A program made the position numbers and the translations under genes. From the NCBI RefSeq assembly GCF_030412915.1, contig NZ_JAUHJR010000002.1, positions 124,001 through 188,000 of the forward strand: a stretch of 64,000 bases of DNA, written 5' to 3'. Within the stretch, counting starts at the first letter, position 1. Every line of letters starts with the position of its first letter. This DNA is from Nocardioides abyssi (GTDB lineage: Bacteria; Actinomycetota; Actinomycetes; Propionibacteriales; Nocardioidaceae). A model generated the notes under the pieces. It did no database searches. It saw only the letters and a program-made list of their open reading frames with translations, and was not told the origin of the DNA. Shown one piece after another: positions 9,020-21,066 of the stretch.

Positions 9020-12766
<3,747 letters not shown>

Positions 12767-12803
12767 CCCACCCGCCGGCCCACCGGACCGGCACCAGCAC
12801 GAC

Positions 12804-12863
12804 CGACGGGGTCGTGTGCCCCACGACGCGGCGTACCGCGTCCGCAGGCACACGACCCCGTCG
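12804..12863. repeat. Palindromic element, copy 2
   Basis: Perfect 17-bp arms lie at 12804-12820 and 12847-12863 and have the same sequence as copy 1 (2552-2613). The inner stem is GACGCGG-CGTA-CCGCGTC at 12825-12842. It sits 38 nt after the EtfD-like stop and also works as a terminator. Confidence 0.85.
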
Positions 12864-12978
12864 TCGTACCCGCGGCTGGTCCGCGACCCGGGCCCGGTAG
12901 GTTCGGCGCCGCCGACGAGTCCGGGGAGGGACAGCGATCAGCACGCCCACGCACACCGAGGTCGGCCCGACCGTCGAG

Positions 12979-14496
12979 GTGACCCCCGCCCGCCGCTGGG
13001 CCTCGCTCGCCGTCCTGTCCGCGAGCCTGCTCGTCGTGACGATGGACCTGACGGTCCTCAACGTCGCGCTGCCGGAGCTCGCCGCCGACCTGCGCCCGTC
13101 GGCGACCGAGCAGCTGTGGATCGTCGACAGCTACTCGCTCGTGCTGGCCGGCCTGCTGATCCCGATGAGCGCGCTCGCGGACCGCTGGGGCCGCAAGCGG
13201 CTGCTGCTGCTCGGGTTCGTCGTCTTCGGCGCGGCCTCGGCGGTCGTGGTGCTCGCCGACTCCCCGTGGCAGGTCGTCGCGACCCGGTCGCTGCTCGGCG
13301 CCGGCGGCGCGATGATCATGCCGACCACGCTGTCGCTGCTGCGCTCGGTCTTCACCGACCCGGCCGAGCGGGCGACCGCACTGGGGGTCTGGGCAGCGGT
13401 CTCCGCGCTCGGCGCAGCGATCGGCCCCATCGCGGGCGGGCTGCTGCTGGAGCACTTCAGCTGGCACGCGGCGTTCCTCGTCAACGTCCCGCTCATGGTC
13501 GCCGCCGTCGTCGCCGGCGCCCTGATCCTGCCCGAGGCCCGGGCCGCGAGCGCCGCACCGTGGGACCTGCCGTCGGTCGGCCTGTCGATCGTCGGCATGG
13601 TCGGGCTGGTGTGGGCGGTCAAGCGCTTCGCCGATGAGGAGACGTTCGCCGACGCGCTCGGCTGGGCCGCGCTGGTGGGCGCCCTGCTCCTGCTGGCGAC
13701 GTTCGTGCGCCGCTGCCTGGACCGCGCCGAGCCGCTGCTCGACGTGCGGCTGTTCGGCCGGCGGCCGTTCACCGCCGGGGTCGTCGCGGCGCTGATGGCG
13801 ATGTTCGCGATGGCGGCGATCCTGCTGCTGCTCGCGCAGTGGCTCCAGCTTGTGGAGGGCCACTCACCGCTCGAGGCCGGGGTGCGGCTGCTGCCGCTGG
13901 CCGGCGGCGGCCTGGTCGCCTCCCTGCTGGCCTCGCCGCTCGCGACGCTGGTCGGGGCCCGGGCCGTGCTGGCCTGCGGCCTCGGGATCGCCGGCGTCGG
14001 CGCGCTGCTGCTGCCGGTGCTGCCCGGCGACCTCGGCTACCCGACGGTCGCGGTCGCGATGGCGTTGGTGGGCGCGGGTGCCGGCTCGCTGGCGATCGGC
14101 TCGGCGATGATCATGGCCGGGACGCCGCCCGACAAGGCGGGCAGCGCGGCGGCGATCGAGGAGACGGCGTACGACCTCGGCAGCGTGCTCGGCGTCGCCG
14201 TGCTCGGCAGCGTCGCCTCGGTCGTCTACCGCGACCACCTGGCGACCGGCCCGCTCGTCGCCGCCGGCCTGCCCGCGGAGGCGGCCCGGGCTGCGGAGGA
14301 CTCCCTCGGCGGCGCGGTCGACGTCGCGGCCACCGTCGGCGCGCCCGCGCCCGCGCTCGCCGACCAGGCGGCCGCCGCGTTCACCGACGCCCTCGTCGAC
14401 ACCTCGCTCGTCGCCGGGCTCGTCATGGTCGCCGTGGCGGTCGTCGTGTGGCTGACCGCCCCCCGCGGCCTCGACATCACCCAGCAGCAGCACTGA
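12979..14496 (+). CDS. DHA2 family MFS drug exporter (14 helices)
   Basis: This 505-residue multidrug transporter belongs to the EmrB/QacA branch, which uses the proton gradient to expel drugs or dyes. Motif A is seen as LADRWGRKRLLLLG, and LLGAGGAMIMPTTLSLL is the DHA2 block in helix 4. The conserved Asp in helix 1 lies in TMDLTVLNVALP. About 14 hydrophobic segments are present, as expected. GTG 12979 is the first standard start. However, an in-frame ATC at 12937, preceded by GGGGAGGG at 12923-12930, would add the natural-looking N-terminus MSTPTHTEV. The true start may therefore be that ATC. Confidence 0.9.
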   Translation: MTPARRWASLAVLSASLLVVTMDLTVLNVALPELAADLRPSATEQLWIVDSYSLVLAGLLIPMSALADRWGRKRLLLLGFVVFGAASAVVVLADSPWQVVATRSLLGAGGAMIMPTTLSLLRSVFTDPAERATALGVWAAVSALGAAIGPIAGGLLLEHFSWHAAFLVNVPLMVAAVVAGALILPEARAASAAPWDLPSVGLSIVGMVGLVWAVKRFADEETFADALGWAALVGALLLLATFVRRCLDRAEPLLDVRLFGRRPFTAGVVAALMAMFAMAAILLLLAQWLQLVEGHSPLEAGVRLLPLAGGGLVASLLASPLATLVGARAVLACGLGIAGVGALLLPVLPGDLGYPTVAVAMALVGAGAGSLAIGSAMIMAGTPPDKAGSAAAIEETAYDLGSVLGVAVLGSVASVVYRDHLATGPLVAAGLPAEAARAAEDSLGGAVDVAATVGAPAPALADQAAAAFTDALVDTSLVAGLVMVAVAVVVWLTAPRGLDITQQQH

Positions 14497-14523
14497 TCCG
14501 CGGTCGGTCCGCGGGGCGCGGCC

Positions 14524-14805
14524 TCAGCCGGCGGCGTCCTCGGAGTGGTCCGCCGCACCGTCGGGGACGTACGTCGGCCGCAGCGCGGCCCACGCGATGA
14601 AGGCCAGCCCCACGACGAGCATCGCGAGGCCCGCCCACAGGTTGGCGTTGGTGCCGCCGGTCTTCTCGGTCTCGGCGTCGCCGAGCAGGCCCACCAGCGT
14701 GAGGATCACGCCGTAGGTGGCGAGCAGGCCGCCGATGATGTTGCGGATGTCGAGCACGCCCGCGCGGTGGCGACGCTGCGGGGCTCGGACGGGGGCAGTG
14801 GGCAC
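14524..14805 (-). CDS. Small two-helix membrane protein next to symporter
   Basis: This 93-residue protein has a short basic N-terminus, then two hydrophobic helices (about 22-42 and 57-78), and a polar acidic end. The start GTG at 14805 has GAGGAG 5 nt upstream in its own direction. It lies 26 nt downstream of the sodium:solute symporter gene, on the same strand, and is very probably in its operon. Small accessory membrane proteins often accompany SSS transporters, but I do not recognise a named family. Confidence 0.75.
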   Translation of the reverse strand: MPTAPVRAPQRRHRAGVLDIRNIIGGLLATYGVILTLVGLLGDAETEKTGGTNANLWAGLAMLVVGLAFIAWAALRPTYVPDGAADHSEDAAG

Positions 14806-14831
14806 GGGAACTCCTCGGGTGAGGGCGGGGG

Positions 14832-16580
14832 TCAGAACAGCACGTTGAGGACGACGACCATCGCGAGCGCGACGCCGGCCAGCGGGAGGGTACGGCGGTA
14901 CCACGGGTAGGTGGCCTCGTCGGCGTCCACGAGGTCCTCGCGCGGGGTCTCGGAGTAGACCAGGCCCTTGAGCTCCTCGACCGGCTTCGGCTTGGTCACC
15001 AGCGACACGACGACGCTGAGCACGATGTCGACCACGAAAGCCGCACCGGCCGCGAGGAACGCCGCGCCCTGGCCGCCGACGGGGATGACGCCGGTGCTCA
15101 GCGAGCCGAAGGCGTCCTCGCTGAGGAACGCGACCGCGACGGCGCTGAGCGTGCCGGAGACCAGACCGACCCAGCCGGCCGTGGCGGTCATCCGCTTCCA
15201 GAACATGCCGAGGATGAAGGTCGCGAAGAGCGGGGCGTTGAAGAACCCGAACAGCGTCTGGAGGTAGTCCATGATGTTCGAGAAGTTCGTGGCGAGGTAC
15301 GCCGTGCCGACCGCGATCACGGTCGCGCCGACCGTGGCCAGCCGGCCGATCTTCAGGTAGTAGTCGTCGTCGCGCTCCTTGACGACGTACCGCTGCCACA
15401 GGTCGTAGCTGAAGACGGTGTTGAACGCGGAGATGTTGGCCGCCATGCCGGCCATGAACGCCGCCAGCAGGCCGGCGATCGCGACGCCGAGCAGGCCGTT
15501 GGGCAGCAGGTCGCGCATCAGGTAGAGCAGCGAGTCGTTGTAGGTGACCGTGCCGCCCGTCCCGCCCTCGACCGCCTCGCCGGCCTTGGTGTCGGCGATC
15601 TCGGAGACGAGGACCGCGGCGATCATGCCGGGCAGGATCGTGATGAACGGGACGAACATCTTCGGGAAGGCGCCGATGATCGGCGTCTTGCGCGCCGAGG
15701 AGATCGAGTCGGTGGCCATCGCGCGCTGGACCTCGACGAAGTTCGTGGTCCAGTAGCCGAAGGACAGCACGAAGCCGAGGCCGAAGACGATGCCGACCAC
15801 CGAGAGCAGGTCGGAGTCGAAGCCGGAGAGCGCGTTGCCGGGCCAGGAGTTGAGCTGCTGCGCGGCGGTCGCGGTCTCGGGGTTGTCGGCCGCAGCCTCG
15901 GTGATCTTGTCCTTCAGCCCGCCCCAGCCGCCGACCCGGTCGAGGCCGATCAGCGTCAGCGGCAGCAGCGCGGCCACGATGACGAAGAACTGAAGAACCT
16001 CGTTGTAGATCGCGGCGCTCAGGCCACCGAGGGTGATGTAGGAGAGCACCACGACGGCGGCCACCAGCAGCGCGACGAGCAGCGGCCAGCCGAGCAGCGC
16101 CTGGATGATCGTCCCGAGCAGGTAGAGGTTGATGCCGGCGATGAGCAGCTGGGCGATCGCGAAGGAGAACGAGTTGACCAGGTGCGCGCCGGTGCCGAAC
16201 CGGCGGTACATGAACTCCGGGACCGACCGCACCTTCGAGCCGTAGTAGAACGGCATCATCACGACGCCGAGGAACAGCATCGCCGGGATCGCGCCGACCC
16301 AGAAGTAGTGCACCGTCGGCAGGCCGAACTCCGCGCCCGAGGCCGACATGCCCATGATCTCGACCGCGCCCAGGTTGGCCGCGATGAACGCCAGGCCGGT
16401 CACCCACGCGGGCAGCGACCGGCCGGAGAGGAAGAAGTCGACGGAGTCGGAGACCTGGCGGCGGGCCATCACGCCGATGCCGAGGACGACGGCGAAGTAG
16501 AGGCCGACGATGAGGTAGTCGACGGCTCTCGCGTCGATGAGGGTGTCGCTCGCGAGGACGGTCGGTGCCCAGCTGGCCAT
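14832..16580 (-). CDS. Sodium:solute symporter (SSS family)
   Basis: The protein has 582 residues with 13-14 predicted membrane helices. It has the LeuT-fold SSS signatures, including FLSGRSLPAWVTGLAF near residue 50, GGLSAAIYNEVLQFF in the middle and AGMAANISAFNTVFSYDLW around 375. These transporters use sodium to bring in sugars, amino acids, vitamins or organic acids. The sequence sits closer to the SGLT-like solute group than to proline carriers, but the substrate cannot be assigned. It is transcribed away from the RHH operon and followed by a small membrane protein gene. Confidence 0.9.
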   Translation of the reverse strand: MASWAPTVLASDTLIDARAVDYLIVGLYFAVVLGIGVMARRQVSDSVDFFLSGRSLPAWVTGLAFIAANLGAVEIMGMSASGAEFGLPTVHYFWVGAIPAMLFLGVVMMPFYYGSKVRSVPEFMYRRFGTGAHLVNSFSFAIAQLLIAGINLYLLGTIIQALLGWPLLVALLVAAVVVLSYITLGGLSAAIYNEVLQFFVIVAALLPLTLIGLDRVGGWGGLKDKITEAAADNPETATAAQQLNSWPGNALSGFDSDLLSVVGIVFGLGFVLSFGYWTTNFVEVQRAMATDSISSARKTPIIGAFPKMFVPFITILPGMIAAVLVSEIADTKAGEAVEGGTGGTVTYNDSLLYLMRDLLPNGLLGVAIAGLLAAFMAGMAANISAFNTVFSYDLWQRYVVKERDDDYYLKIGRLATVGATVIAVGTAYLATNFSNIMDYLQTLFGFFNAPLFATFILGMFWKRMTATAGWVGLVSGTLSAVAVAFLSEDAFGSLSTGVIPVGGQGAAFLAAGAAFVVDIVLSVVVSLVTKPKPVEELKGLVYSETPREDLVDADEATYPWYRRTLPLAGVALAMVVVLNVLF

Positions 16581-16689
16581 GGACGGCCTTTCGTGACGGC
16601 GGTGCGGGGAACGGCCGTCGCCCGCTCACCGAGAGTGACGGCCGTCTGGGCCGTTGCCCGGAAGGTAGCGACGGCAAACCGCACCGGTC

Positions 16690-16734
16690 GTGACATCACC
16701 ACCCCTTGACGTGACGTCACGATGACGTCATCGT
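16690..16734 (+). promoter_or_regulatory. Three spaced palindromes over the RHH-operon promoter
   Basis: GTGACATCAC (16690-16699), GTGACGTCAC (16711-16720) and ATGACGTCAT (16722-16731) begin 21 and 11 bp apart, so all three lie on one face of the helix. TTGACG at 16706-16711 is a good -35, and CATCGT at 16729-16734 is a weak -10 with a 17-bp spacer. Transcription would then begin at about the ATG 16742. The sites overlap both promoter boxes, as expected for repression, possibly by the RHH protein itself. Confidence 0.6.
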
Positions 16735-16741
16735 GGTGCAC

Positions 16742-17290
16742 ATGGACATCACGCCGTACGTCGAGTCGCTGCGTCGCGACCTGCTCGCCGCCGCCGAGCC
16801 GGCCGGCCCGGAGGCGCGCCAGGCCGCCGAGCGGCTGGCCTTCGCCCTCGACCCGGCCGCGCGGCTGGCGATGATGGAGGCCGTCTCGCAGGCGGCAGCG
16901 GAGATCACCGCGGAGATGCCGGCCGGTGGCGTGGACGTGCGCCTGAGCGGGCGTGAGCTCGACTTCGTCGTCGACGCCGTCCCGGTGCCGCCGGCCGCGC
17001 CCGCACCTCCTGCTCCCCCGGCGCCGCCCGGCCCCGACGGCGAGGGCGAGCCGGAGGACGACGCGGTCGCCCGGATCACGCTCCGGCTGCCCGAGTCGGT
17101 CAAGGCCCGGGCCGAGGAGCTCGCCGCCCGGTCCGGGCAGTCGCTCAACACCTGGCTGGTCGGCGTCGTGCGCGGCGCCACCCGCGAGGGCGCGATCAGC
17201 GTCGACATCGACCTCTCCAGCATCCCCTTCCTCGGCGGCGGCGACCCGCTCGGCCGCCGCGGCAACCGACGCCTCAACGGCTGGCTGTAG
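16742..17290 (+). CDS. Ribbon-helix-helix DNA-binding protein (HicB/Arc-like)
   Basis: The protein has 182 residues. An N-terminal helical part (about 1-75) is followed by a Pro/Ala linker and then a ribbon-helix-helix domain (about 115-150: ARITLRLPESVKARAEEL...SGQSLNTWLVGVVR). This resembles the HicB/CopG/Arc group, which binds DNA as dimers at short palindromes. No toxin gene lies beside it; the next gene encodes a DUF4097 protein. I see this as a transcription regulator rather than part of a toxin-antitoxin pair. ATG 16742 is preferred to GTG 16733 because the promoter would place the transcript end at the ATG. Three palindromes upstream suggest autoregulation. Confidence 0.8.
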   Translation: MDITPYVESLRRDLLAAAEPAGPEARQAAERLAFALDPAARLAMMEAVSQAAAEITAEMPAGGVDVRLSGRELDFVVDAVPVPPAAPAPPAPPAPPGPDGEGEPEDDAVARITLRLPESVKARAEELAARSGQSLNTWLVGVVRGATREGAISVDIDLSSIPFLGGGDPLGRRGNRRLNGWL

Positions 17291-17373
17291 CCGCCCCGAC
17301 CCATCCCACTGCCCGACCTCGGGACCGGCGACCGGCCGGCCCCGCGGTCGACCACACCCTCGAGGAGCACCCC

Positions 17374-18213
17374 GTGGACGCACCCCGCACCACCGAGCAC
17401 CGCCATCCCGCACCCGGCCCCGTCGACCTCTTCGTGGAGGTCACCGAGGGCGCGGTGCGGGTCGCCGCCACCGCCACCGGCGAGACTTCCCTGCGGATCA
17501 CCGGGGCGGACGCCGACGCCGTGCACGTCGAGCTCGGCACCGAGCAGGTCTCGGTCGTCGGCCCGCGCCGCCGGGCCGGCTTCCTCCCCGGCGACCGGGC
17601 GCTCGTCGTCGAGGTCGAGGTCCCCGCCGGCAGCCGCGTCGTCGTGCGCACCGGCAGCGCGGACGTCACGCTCACCGGCCGGGTCGGCCGCGCCCAGCTG
17701 CGCACCGGCTCCGGCGACGTACGCGTCGCGGAGCTCGGTGGCCCGGCGACCGTCGAGACCGGCTCGGGCCGGATCGAGGTCGGACGGGCCGACGAGGAGC
17801 TCCGGGTCAAGAGCGGCTCGGGCGACGTCCGCGTCGGGCACGCCGGCGCCGCCCTCGCGGTCTCGACCGGCTCCGGCTCGGTCGCGGTCGACAGCAACGA
17901 CGGACCCGTCGCGGTGAAGACCGGCTCCGGCGACCTCGTCGTCACCGAGGCCCGCACCGACGTCTCGCTCGCCACCGGCAGCGGCGACCTGCGGATCGGC
18001 TCCGCGCTGCGCGGCCGGATGACCGCCAAGGGCGCCTCCGGGGACGTCCACGTCGGCGTCCGCAGCGGTACGCCGGTGTGGGCCGACGTCTCCTCCGTCA
18101 CCGGCTCGGTGCGCTCGGAGGTACCGAGCACCGGCGCGCCCGAGGACGGCCAGGACCACGTCGAGGTCCGCGCCCGGACCGTCAGCGGCGACGTCGTGCT
18201 GACCCCGGCCTGA
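17374..18213 (+). CDS. DUF4097 family beta-strand repeat protein
   Basis: This 279-residue protein is built almost wholly of short beta-strand repeats of the type TGSGDVRV or TGSGDLVV, spaced about 20 residues apart from residue 85 to 220. This is the mark of DUF4097/adhesin-like beta-helix proteins. No signal peptide or membrane helix is visible, so it is probably cytoplasmic. The start GTG 17374 follows GAGGAGC. It lies 83 nt after the RHH gene and 52 nt before a small ORF, all on one strand, suggesting one operon. Function is unknown. Paired RHH and DUF4097 genes recur in actinobacteria as far as I recall. Confidence 0.85.
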   Translation: MDAPRTTEHRHPAPGPVDLFVEVTEGAVRVAATATGETSLRITGADADAVHVELGTEQVSVVGPRRRAGFLPGDRALVVEVEVPAGSRVVVRTGSADVTLTGRVGRAQLRTGSGDVRVAELGGPATVETGSGRIEVGRADEELRVKSGSGDVRVGHAGAALAVSTGSGSVAVDSNDGPVAVKTGSGDLVVTEARTDVSLATGSGDLRIGSALRGRMTAKGASGDVHVGVRSGTPVWADVSSVTGSVRSEVPSTGAPEDGQDHVEVRARTVSGDVVLTPA

Positions 18214-18265
18214 CCCACCAGCACCTGCCCGCACGTACGCACACCCACGAACCCAGGAGGACACC

Positions 18266-18418
18266 GTGAACGGAGACCACCACTACCTCGTCCCGGCCGA
18301 GCTGCGGCACCGCACCATCGAGCGGACGGCCCGGGTCACCGAGCCGCGCGGACGCCCGTGGCGCCGCCACCAGCTGGCCGAGGGGCTGCGCCGCTTCGCC
18401 GACCGGCTCGACACCTGA
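18266..18418 (+). CDS. Small basic protein, 50 residues
   Basis: A GTG start at 18266 is preceded by a perfect AGGAGG at 18255-18260. The product is rich in Arg and His (MNGDHHYLVPAELRHRTIE...) with no membrane segment or known motif. It is probably the last gene of the RHH/DUF4097 operon. The strong ribosome site and in-operon position are the main reasons to call it real. Confidence 0.65.
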   Translation: MNGDHHYLVPAELRHRTIERTARVTEPRGRPWRRHQLAEGLRRFADRLDT

Positions 18419-18475
18419 CATTGGACGCCTGGCCGTGACGCCCAACCGCGGCGCCGGCCGTCCCAGGGTGACCGG

Positions 18476-19444
18476 TCAGGACTTCATCGCGACGCCGCGG
18501 CGCCAGTAGCCCATGAACGACACCTGGCGGCGGTCCATGCCCAGCTCGTTGACCAGCGCCCGGCGCAGGCTGGTGACCACCTTGGACTCGCCGGCGATCC
18601 AGGCGTAGACGCCGTCGGTGCCCGTCCCGGACGCGGGCGCCGTCACGGGAGCCGCCTCGACCGGGCCGTCGATCTCGCCGGAGGAGGAGTACATCGGGGT
18701 CTCCCAGAGGTCGGGGTCGACCTCGTCGTCGGCGACCTCCGCGACCGCGACCGGTGCGCCGAGGTGCTCGAGCACCGCGGGGCCGAGCAGCGAGCCGAGC
18801 TCGGCGCCGTCGCGCGGCAGCCAGGTGACCGAGACACCCACCGGGTGCTGGACGGTCTGCACGTCGGCGGCGAGCGGCACCTCGAGGAACGCCGCGCCCT
18901 GCGCGTCGTTCGGCAGCAGCGCGAGCGTGGCGCAGGCCGCTGGGACCGCGGTCTCGTCGCCGACGATGACCACGCGGCTGGCCGACCCGGGGACGAACTC
19001 GATGCCGCCGAAGGGCATCCCGCGGCGCGGGCACATCAGGGCGATCCGGTCACCGACCGTCGCGCGCGCGGCCCACGACGAGCCCGGGCCGGCGTGGCCG
19101 TCGGCCTCGTGCAGCACCATGTCGACGACGATCCGGGTGTCGGCGCCCTCGCCCCGCACGTCGCGCACCGTGTAGGTGCGCATGTGGCCGCGCTCCTCGG
19201 CCGGACGGGCGTACCACGCCTGCATCCAGCCCTCGTCGGCCCCGACGAAGGACGCCAGCGCACCACCGGCGGGCGGGAAGATCAGCTTGATCCGCTGGTC
19301 GTAGAGCGGCTGGTCGACCCCGAACTCCGCGAGCGCCGGCGACCCGAGCTCGACCCGCACGAAGCTCGGCGAGAGCCGCTGGACGGACACGACCTCGACC
19401 TCCTCCAGGAGCAAGGGGAGGGCGGGCGAGCTGAGCGCGGTCAT
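18476..19444 (-). CDS. Siderophore-interacting protein (NADPH ferric-siderophore reductase)
   Basis: This 322-residue cytoplasmic flavoprotein belongs to the ViuB/SIP family and frees iron by reducing Fe(III)-siderophores. The N-terminal FAD-binding barrel (about 10-145) contains MRTYTVRDVR, the family's R-x-Y-(S/T) flavin motif. The C-terminal NAD(P)H-binding SIP domain (about 150-315) ends with SFMGYWRRG, a conserved tail. A DtxR/IdeR-type iron box sits 26 nt upstream of the ATG (19470-19488), so it should be repressed when iron is plentiful. No siderophore biosynthesis or uptake gene is nearby. Confidence 0.92.
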   Translation of the reverse strand: MTALSSPALPLLLEEVEVVSVQRLSPSFVRVELGSPALAEFGVDQPLYDQRIKLIFPPAGGALASFVGADEGWMQAWYARPAEERGHMRTYTVRDVRGEGADTRIVVDMVLHEADGHAGPGSSWAARATVGDRIALMCPRRGMPFGGIEFVPGSASRVVIVGDETAVPAACATLALLPNDAQGAAFLEVPLAADVQTVQHPVGVSVTWLPRDGAELGSLLGPAVLEHLGAPVAVAEVADDEVDPDLWETPMYSSSGEIDGPVEAAPVTAPASGTGTDGVYAWIAGESKVVTSLRRALVNELGMDRRQVSFMGYWRRGVAMKS

Positions 19445-19469
19445 CGGGGTCCGATCGTGAGGAGAAGCC

Positions 19470-19488
19470 TGAGGTAAGGCTCACCTTA
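19470..19488 (-). promoter_or_regulatory. DtxR/IdeR iron box
   Basis: TGAGGTAAGGCTCACCTTA matches the DtxR/IdeR consensus TTAGGTTAGGCTAACCTAA at 15 of 19 positions and is a near-palindrome. It sits just upstream of the siderophore-interacting protein gene, where an iron-loaded repressor would block transcription. Confidence 0.85.
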
Positions 19489-19511
19489 CACGCGGCCCGC
19501 CGCGCGCGAGA

Positions 19512-20087
19512 TCAGATCGAGGTGCGGTGGAAGGACTGGAAGGACCGCGACGGGGTCGGCCCCCGCTGGCCCTGGTAGCGCGAGCCGTACTTCTCCGAGC
19601 CGTAGGGATGCTCCGACGGCGAGGTCAGCCGGAAGAAGCAGAACTGCCCGATCTTCATCCCCGGGTAGAGCTTGATCGGCAGCGTCGCGACGTTCGCCAG
19701 CTCCAGCGTCACGTGCCCGGAGAAGCCCGGGTCCACGAAGCCGGCGGTGGCGTGGGTCAGCAGCCCGAGCCGCCCGAGGCTCGACTTGCCCTCGACGCGT
19801 GCCGCGATGTCGTCGGGCAGCGTGACGACCTCGTACGTCGACCCCAGCACGAACTCCCCCGGGTGCAGGATGAACGGCTCGTCGCCGTCCGGCTCCACCA
19901 TCCGGGTCAGGTCCGACTGGTCGGCCGCCGGGTCGATGTGGGGGTAGCGGTGGTTCTCGAAGACCCGGAAGAACCGGTCGAGCCGCACGTCGACCGACGA
20001 CGGCTGGAGCATCGCGGGGTCCCAGGGGTCGAGCGCGACCCGACCGGCGTCGAGCTCGGCACGGATGTCGCGGTCTGAGAGCAGCAC
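19512..20087 (-). CDS. dcd: dCTP deaminase
   Basis: Dcd converts dCTP to dUTP (or, in the bifunctional actinobacterial form, to dUMP) for thymidylate synthesis. The product has 191 residues, the usual length. MLLSDRDI at the start, QPSSVDVRL near 30 and [20 protein letters not shown] near 110 hold the substrate and catalytic residues (Arg, Ser, Glu). GPTPSRSFQ lies near the C-terminus. Mycobacterial Dcd is known to be bifunctional, but which type this is needs a test. The start is GTG 20087. A TAGGTT hexamer at 20099-20094 is 6 nt away, so the mRNA is probably leaderless. Confidence 0.96.
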   Translation of the reverse strand: MLLSDRDIRAELDAGRVALDPWDPAMLQPSSVDVRLDRFFRVFENHRYPHIDPAADQSDLTRMVEPDGDEPFILHPGEFVLGSTYEVVTLPDDIAARVEGKSSLGRLGLLTHATAGFVDPGFSGHVTLELANVATLPIKLYPGMKIGQFCFFRLTSPSEHPYGSEKYGSRYQGQRGPTPSRSFQSFHRTSI

Positions 20088-20155
20088 GGCGCCAACCTAC
20101 CGGCCGCTGCGGCCCCCGCCCGCTCCTCGGGACGGCCCGGGCGGAGAATGGTGGC

Positions 20156-20953
20156 ATGGCGTTCTCGCGGTACGTCGCGCTCGGCGACTCCTTCACCGAA
20201 GGGGTCGGCGACCCCGACCCCACCCGCCCCAACGGCCTGCGCGGCTGGGCCGACCGCGTCGCGGAGGTGCTCGCCACCCGCGACCCGGACTTCGGCTACG
20301 CCAACCTCGCCATCCGCGGCCGCAAGCTGACCGCGATCATCGCCGAGCAGGTCGAGCCGGCGCTCGCCCTCCAGCCCGACCTGGTCACGGTCTACGCCGG
20401 CGCCAACGACATCGTGCGGCCCACGGTCGACCTCGACGCGCTCGCGGAGGAGTACGACGTCGCCGTCGGCAAGCTCGCCTCCTCCGGCGCCCGCGTCGTG
20501 CTGTTCACCGCGTTCGACCCCGGCAGCGGGGGCATCTACGCCCCCATCCGCGGCCGGTTCGCGCTCTACAACGAGCACGTCCGGGCCATCGCCGACCGCC
20601 ACGGCGCGACGATCGCCGACTCCTGGCGCGTCGCGCAGCGGCTCCCCCACGGCGTGACCGCCAACGACCCCCGCCTGTGGGACGTCGACCGGATGCACCT
20701 CGGCCCGGCCGGCCACCAGCTCACCGCGATGATGGTCCTCGACGCGCTCGGCGTCGCGCACGACCTGCAGCCGCTGCCACTGCCCGACCTGCCGACGCTC
20801 AGCCGCCGCGAGCGGCTCCGGGCCGACGCGGCCTGGACCCGCGGCTACCTGGCCCCCTGGATCCACCGCCGCCTCACCGGCCGGTCCTCCGGCGACACCG
20901 TCGAGCCGAAGTTCCCCACCATCGGCCGGGTGGTCTCACCCGGCGGCGAGTGA
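20156..20953 (+). CDS. SGNH/GDSL hydrolase, cytoplasmic
   Basis: This 265-residue lipase/esterase-like hydrolase has the GDSL nucleophile block YVALGDSFTEG at residue 6, the block III asparagine in YAGANDIVRP near 80, and the C-terminal Asp-His pair in DVDRMHLGPAGHQ near 180. No signal peptide is present, unlike the two SGNH lipoproteins near 61 kb. This type is common in actinobacteria with unknown substrate, often an acyl or acetyl ester. GAGAAT at 20144-20149 lies 6 nt before the ATG, suggesting a leaderless transcript. Confidence 0.9.
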   Translation: MAFSRYVALGDSFTEGVGDPDPTRPNGLRGWADRVAEVLATRDPDFGYANLAIRGRKLTAIIAEQVEPALALQPDLVTVYAGANDIVRPTVDLDALAEEYDVAVGKLASSGARVVLFTAFDPGSGGIYAPIRGRFALYNEHVRAIADRHGATIADSWRVAQRLPHGVTANDPRLWDVDRMHLGPAGHQLTAMMVLDALGVAHDLQPLPLPDLPTLSRRERLRADAAWTRGYLAPWIHRRLTGRSSGDTVEPKFPTIGRVVSPGGE

Positions 20954-20990
20954 TCCCCTAGACTCCACGCCGTCGGGTCGCACCCGGCAT

Positions 20991-21066
20991 GCGGATGTAG
21001 CTCAGTTGGTAGAGCGCGACCTTCCCAAGGTCGATGTCGCGAGTTCGAGTCTCGTCATCCGCTCCA
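20991..21066 (+). tRNA. tRNA-Gly (CCC anticodon)
   Basis: A full cloverleaf can be drawn. The acceptor is GCGGATG/CATCCGC, the D arm is GCTC...GAGC, the anticodon stem is CGACC/GGTCG with loop TTCCCAA (anticodon CCC), and the T arm is GCGAG-TTCGAGT-CTCGT. The discriminator T is followed by an encoded CCA at 21064-21066. A TAGACT -10 box at 20959-20964 lies 26 nt upstream. The final A of CCA is also the A of the next gene's ATG. Confidence 0.97.

Noticed and set aside
16742-18213. RHH protein plus next gene as a HicBA-type toxin-antitoxin pair
   Set aside because: The neighbour is a 279-residue DUF4097 beta-repeat protein, not a small HicA toxin. The RHH protein is better read as a regulator.
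20991-21066. Reading the anticodon as GCC (the common tRNA-Gly)
   Set aside because: The seven-base loop between CGACC and GGTCG is TTCCCAA, so positions 34-36 are CCC.
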